Source: Nocardioides halotolerans DSM 19273
Lineage (GTDB): Bacteria > Actinomycetota > Actinomycetes > Propionibacteriales > Nocardioidaceae
Assembly: GCF_000422805.1 (NCBI RefSeq)
Contig: NZ_KE383922.1
Coordinates: 1 to 64,000 of the forward strand
Direction of reading: 5' to 3'
DNA length: 64,000 nucleotides
The translations under genes and the position numbers were made by a program. Shown here piece by piece: positions 61,340 through 64,000 of this stretch (position 1 is the first letter of the stretch; the number at the start of each line of letters is the position of its first letter). A model generated the notes under the pieces. That model worked only from the letters and a program-made list of their open reading frames with translations. It had not been told where the DNA came from and made no database searches.

Positions 61340-64000
61340 GCCACCCCACCACGGACAAGGGCCGGCTGGCGCGGCTGGGGTTCGTGGACACCGAGGCCGC
61401 GGAGGCGCGCCTCCGCGAGCTCGGGGAGGACGTCGCGGAGCCCCTGGTGGCCCTGATCGCCAGGACTGCCGAGCCCGACCTGGCGCTGCACCGGCTGGTC
61501 GACCTCGTCGAGGCGCAGGACGACGCCGCGCCGATGCTCCGGGCGGTGGTCGACGACGAGGGCACCGCGATGCGGCTGCTGTCGGTGCTCGGGGCGAGCG
61601 AGGCGCTCGCCGACCACCTCTGCCGCCACCCCGAGCACTGGCGCGAGCTCACCGACCCGACGATGGGCTCGACCCGCCCCGCGGCGTACGCCGTCCGCGA
61701 GAGCCTGCTGCGCAGCGTCGGCGCCGATCCGCACGACGACCAACCGGTCGCGACCCGGCCCGACGACGAGGCGGTGGACGCCCTGCGGGTCGACTACCGA
61801 CGCCAGCTGCTCCGCCTCGCCTCCCGCGACCTGACCCACCACCTCGGGGTCGACGACGCCGCGGCCGAGCTGTCCGACCTGGCCGCCGGCACCCTCGACG
61901 CGGCCCTCGCCGTGGCGCGGCAGCGGGTGGGTGCCGACGCGGCGCAGGCCCGGCTCGCGGTCGTCGCGATGGGCAAGTGCGGGGGCCACGAGCTCAACTA
62001 CGTCTCCGACGTGGACGTGATCTTCGTGCACGAGCCCAGCCAGGCGGGGGAGGGCGGTGCCGACCCGGACGTCGCGCTCAAGGTCGCCACCCAGCTGGCC
62101 AGCCACCTCATGCGGATCTGCTCGGAGCAGACCGGCGAGGGCACGATCTGGCCGGTGGACGCGGCGCTGCGGCCCGAGGGCAAGGCCGGCCCCCTGACCC
62201 GCACGCTCGCCAGCCACCGGGGCTACTACGAGCGCTGGGCGAGCACGTGGGAGTTCCAGGCGCTGCTCAAGGCCCGCGCGGTGGCCGGCGACCTCGCGCT
62301 CGGGCGGGCCTACGTCGACATGGTCCAGCCCCTGGTGTGGAGCGCGGTCGAGCGCGAGGGGTTCGTCGAGGACACCCAGGCCATGCGCCGCCGGGTGATC
62401 GAGCACATCCCGGCCCACCACGCCGAGCGGCAGCTCAAGCTCGGCTCCGGCGGGCTGCGCGACGTCGAGTTCGCCGTGCAGCTGCTCCAGCTGGTGCACG
62501 GCCGGGCCGACCCCGAGATCCGCCAGCCCACGACGCTCAGCGCGCTGGCCGCGCTCACCCGCCTCGGCTACGTCGGCCGCGAGGACGGCGAGGCGCTGCG
62601 CGACGCCTACGCGTTCCTCCGCACGCTCGAGCACCGGATCCAGCTCTTCCAGCTGCGCCGCACCCACGTCGTACCGGAGGACGAGCGGTCGCTGCGCCGG
62701 CTGGGGCGGAGCATGGGCTACGCCAAGGAGCCGGTCGAGACCCTCGACCGCGAGTGGCAGCACCACCGGCGCGAGGTGCGCCGGCTGCACGAGAAGCTCT
62801 TCTACCGTCCGCTGCTCACCGCGGTCGCCCGGCTGGCCGGCGACGAGGCGCGGCTCACGCCCGAGGCCGCCTCGCAGCGGCTCGCGGCCCTCGGCTTCGC
62901 GGACCCCGGCGCAGCGCTGCGCCACCTCGAGGCGCTGACGTCAGGGGTCACCCGCACCTCCAACATCCAGCGGCAGCTGCTGCCGGCCATGCTCGACTGG
63001 TTCGCCGAGGCGCCCGACCCCGACGCCGGGCTGTCGGGCTTCCGCCGCCTCAGCGAGGCCCTCGGCCGGACGCCGTGGTACCTCAAGACGCTGCGCGACG
63101 AGGGTGAGGTCGCCGAGCGGCTCGCGAAGCTGCTGGCCACCTCCCGCTACGTGTCCGACCTGCTCGAGAAGGAGCCGGCCGGCGTCCGGATGCTGGGGGA
63201 GGACCTCACCCCGCTCGGTGCCGAGCAGTACAACCAGCTCGTCGTCGACGAGATGCGCTCGGCCGGCGGCCGGCGCGAGGACGCCGAGGAGGCGGTGCGC
63301 GCGGTCCGCGCCGTCCGCCGCCGCGAGCTGTTCCGCGTCGCGGCCGGCGACGCCCTCGGGCTCGTCGACGTGGCCGACGTGGGCGCCGCGCTGTCCCGGA
63401 TCACCGACGCGACGCTCGAGGCCACGCTGCAGGTGGTGCTCGCCTCGGTCGCCCGGGCCAAGGGCCACGACGAGCCGCCGGCCCGGATGGCACTGATCGC
63501 GATGGGCCGCTACGGCGGCTTCGAGCTGTCCTACGGCAGCGACGCCGACGTGCTGTTCGTGCACGAGGCGGCCGAGGGGGTCGACCAGCACGAGGCGTCG
63601 TCGTACGCCCTCGCGGTGGCCAACGAGCTGCGCCGCCTCCTCGCGCTGCCGGGCGGCGACCCGCCGCTCGAGGTCGACGCCGGGCTGCGGCCCGAGGGCA
63701 AGCAAGGACCGCTCTCGCGGAGCCTGGAGTCGCACGCGGCCTACTACGCCAAGTGGTCGAAGGTGTGGGAGGCCCAGGCACTGCTGCGCGCCGACGCGGT
63801 CGTGGGCGACCCGGGGCTGCGGCAGCGGTTCGTCGAGCTCGTCGACCCGCTGCGCTACCCCGAGCCGGGGGCCTCGGGCACGGGGCTGAGCGACGACGAC
63901 GTCATCGAGGTGCGCCGCATCAAGGCCCGCGTCGACCAGGAGCGCCTGCCGCGCGGCGCCGACCCCGCCAGTCACCTCAAGCTGGGCCGCGGCGGTCTCG
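61336..64000 (+). CDS. glnE: Bifunctional glutamine synthetase adenylyl-removing/transferase GlnE, partial
   Basis: 888 codons to the window edge, open at its 3' end; full family length is about 950-1000. It adds and removes AMP on glutamine synthetase in response to PII or nitrogen state. The N-terminal (deadenylylase) nucleotidyltransferase motif is in GGHELNYVSDVDVIFVHE (about residue 217), GLRDVEFAVQLLQLVHG follows, and the second (adenylylase) motif is in FELSYGSDADVLFVHE (about 731). ATG 61336 overlaps the amidotransferase stop. Confidence 0.95.
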   Translation, partial: MSHPTTDKGRLARLGFVDTEAAEARLRELGEDVAEPLVALIARTAEPDLALHRLVDLVEAQDDAAPMLRAVVDDEGTAMRLLSVLGASEALADHLCRHPEHWRELTDPTMGSTRPAAYAVRESLLRSVGADPHDDQPVATRPDDEAVDALRVDYRRQLLRLASRDLTHHLGVDDAAAELSDLAAGTLDAALAVARQRVGADAAQARLAVVAMGKCGGHELNYVSDVDVIFVHEPSQAGEGGADPDVALKVATQLASHLMRICSEQTGEGTIWPVDAALRPEGKAGPLTRTLASHRGYYERWASTWEFQALLKARAVAGDLALGRAYVDMVQPLVWSAVEREGFVEDTQAMRRRVIEHIPAHHAERQLKLGSGGLRDVEFAVQLLQLVHGRADPEIRQPTTLSALAALTRLGYVGREDGEALRDAYAFLRTLEHRIQLFQLRRTHVVPEDERSLRRLGRSMGYAKEPVETLDREWQHHRREVRRLHEKLFYRPLLTAVARLAGDEARLTPEAASQRLAALGFADPGAALRHLEALTSGVTRTSNIQRQLLPAMLDWFAEAPDPDAGLSGFRRLSEALGRTPWYLKTLRDEGEVAERLAKLLATSRYVSDLLEKEPAGVRMLGEDLTPLGAEQYNQLVVDEMRSAGGRREDAEEAVRAVRAVRRRELFRVAAGDALGLVDVADVGAALSRITDATLEATLQVVLASVARAKGHDEPPARMALIAMGRYGGFELSYGSDADVLFVHEAAEGVDQHEASSYALAVANELRRLLALPGGDPPLEVDAGLRPEGKQGPLSRSLESHAAYYAKWSKVWEAQALLRADAVVGDPGLRQRFVELVDPLRYPEPGASGTGLSDDDVIEVRRIKARVDQERLPRGADPASHLKLGRGGL

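Overview
The window is high-GC actinobacterial DNA, most likely from Nocardioides or a close relative in the Nocardioidaceae. The genus call rests on codon use, many GTG starts, F420-dependent and actinobacterial-only families, and gene blocks shared with Mycobacterium (Nif3 / C4 zinc-ribbon / RNase H-phosphatase; glnA2 / glnE). It is chromosomal core and near-core DNA, densely packed, with many 4-bp ATGA/GTGA overlaps. I see no rRNA, tRNA, CRISPR array, prophage or insertion sequence. The only clear RNA gene is RNase P RNA (rnpB, minus strand, about 42746-43177).

Layout. 1-2.9 kb: intergenic repeats, then a minus-strand operon of a His/Asp-rich membrane-anchored protein, histidine kinase and OmpR-type regulator. 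3-8.6 kb: acyl-CoA synthetase, the Nif3/zinc-ribbon/RNase H-phosphatase block (with a probable CTG start) and a stand-alone LigD-type polymerase. 8.7-12 kb: secreted Ig-like protein, YaaA, RNB exonuclease. 11.7-17.5 kb: eight minus-strand genes combining GTP cyclohydrolase II, a RibD-type reductase, a divergent 6-pyruvoyl-tetrahydropterin-synthase-like protein, a zinc-less MDR dehydrogenase, a glycosyltransferase, a flippase-like membrane protein, a HAD phosphatase and a Nudix hydrolase. Divergent from it is a CDP-alcohol phosphatidyltransferase / sulfatase fusion (17.6-19.7 kb). This is my best candidate for an undescribed pathway: a diverted GTP-derived pyrimidine or pterin that may be glycosylated or exported. 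19.9-25.5 kb: SigL-like ECF sigma and zinc anti-sigma with a recognisable autoregulatory promoter, small membrane and secreted proteins, and a NarL-type two-component pair. 25.7-30.2 kb: treY-treZ trehalose operon. 30.2-35 kb: FAD oxidoreductase, SRPBCC, F420 enzyme, and a three-gene stress-type envelope cluster. 35-43.9 kb: molybdopterin oxidoreductase with an unusual cysteine pattern, dehydrogenases, an ECF41 sigma locus with matching promoters at two transcription units, rnpB and three tiny genes. 43.9-50.8 kb: glucose/sorbosone-type dehydrogenase, an AbiEi-like/nuclease-like protein, a DesK/DesR-type kinase-regulator with an ABC exporter, and panB. 50.9-64 kb: nuclease-family protein, VOC protein, nadE, secreted beta-helix protein, two paralogous small secreted proteins next to a two-component system whose putative 7-bp boxes recur upstream of neighbouring genes, then glnA2, a glutamine amidotransferase and glnE (cut by the window end).

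Regulation can be read directly in several places: leaderless promoters (TANNNT six or seven bases before the start codon) for nif3, nadE, glnA2 and one response regulator; SigL-type and ECF41-type promoters; an 11-bp-periodic box array for an OmpR-type regulator; and a compound palindrome upstream of the ABC exporter operon. Functions are assigned from sequence motifs and family knowledge only; no database search was run.
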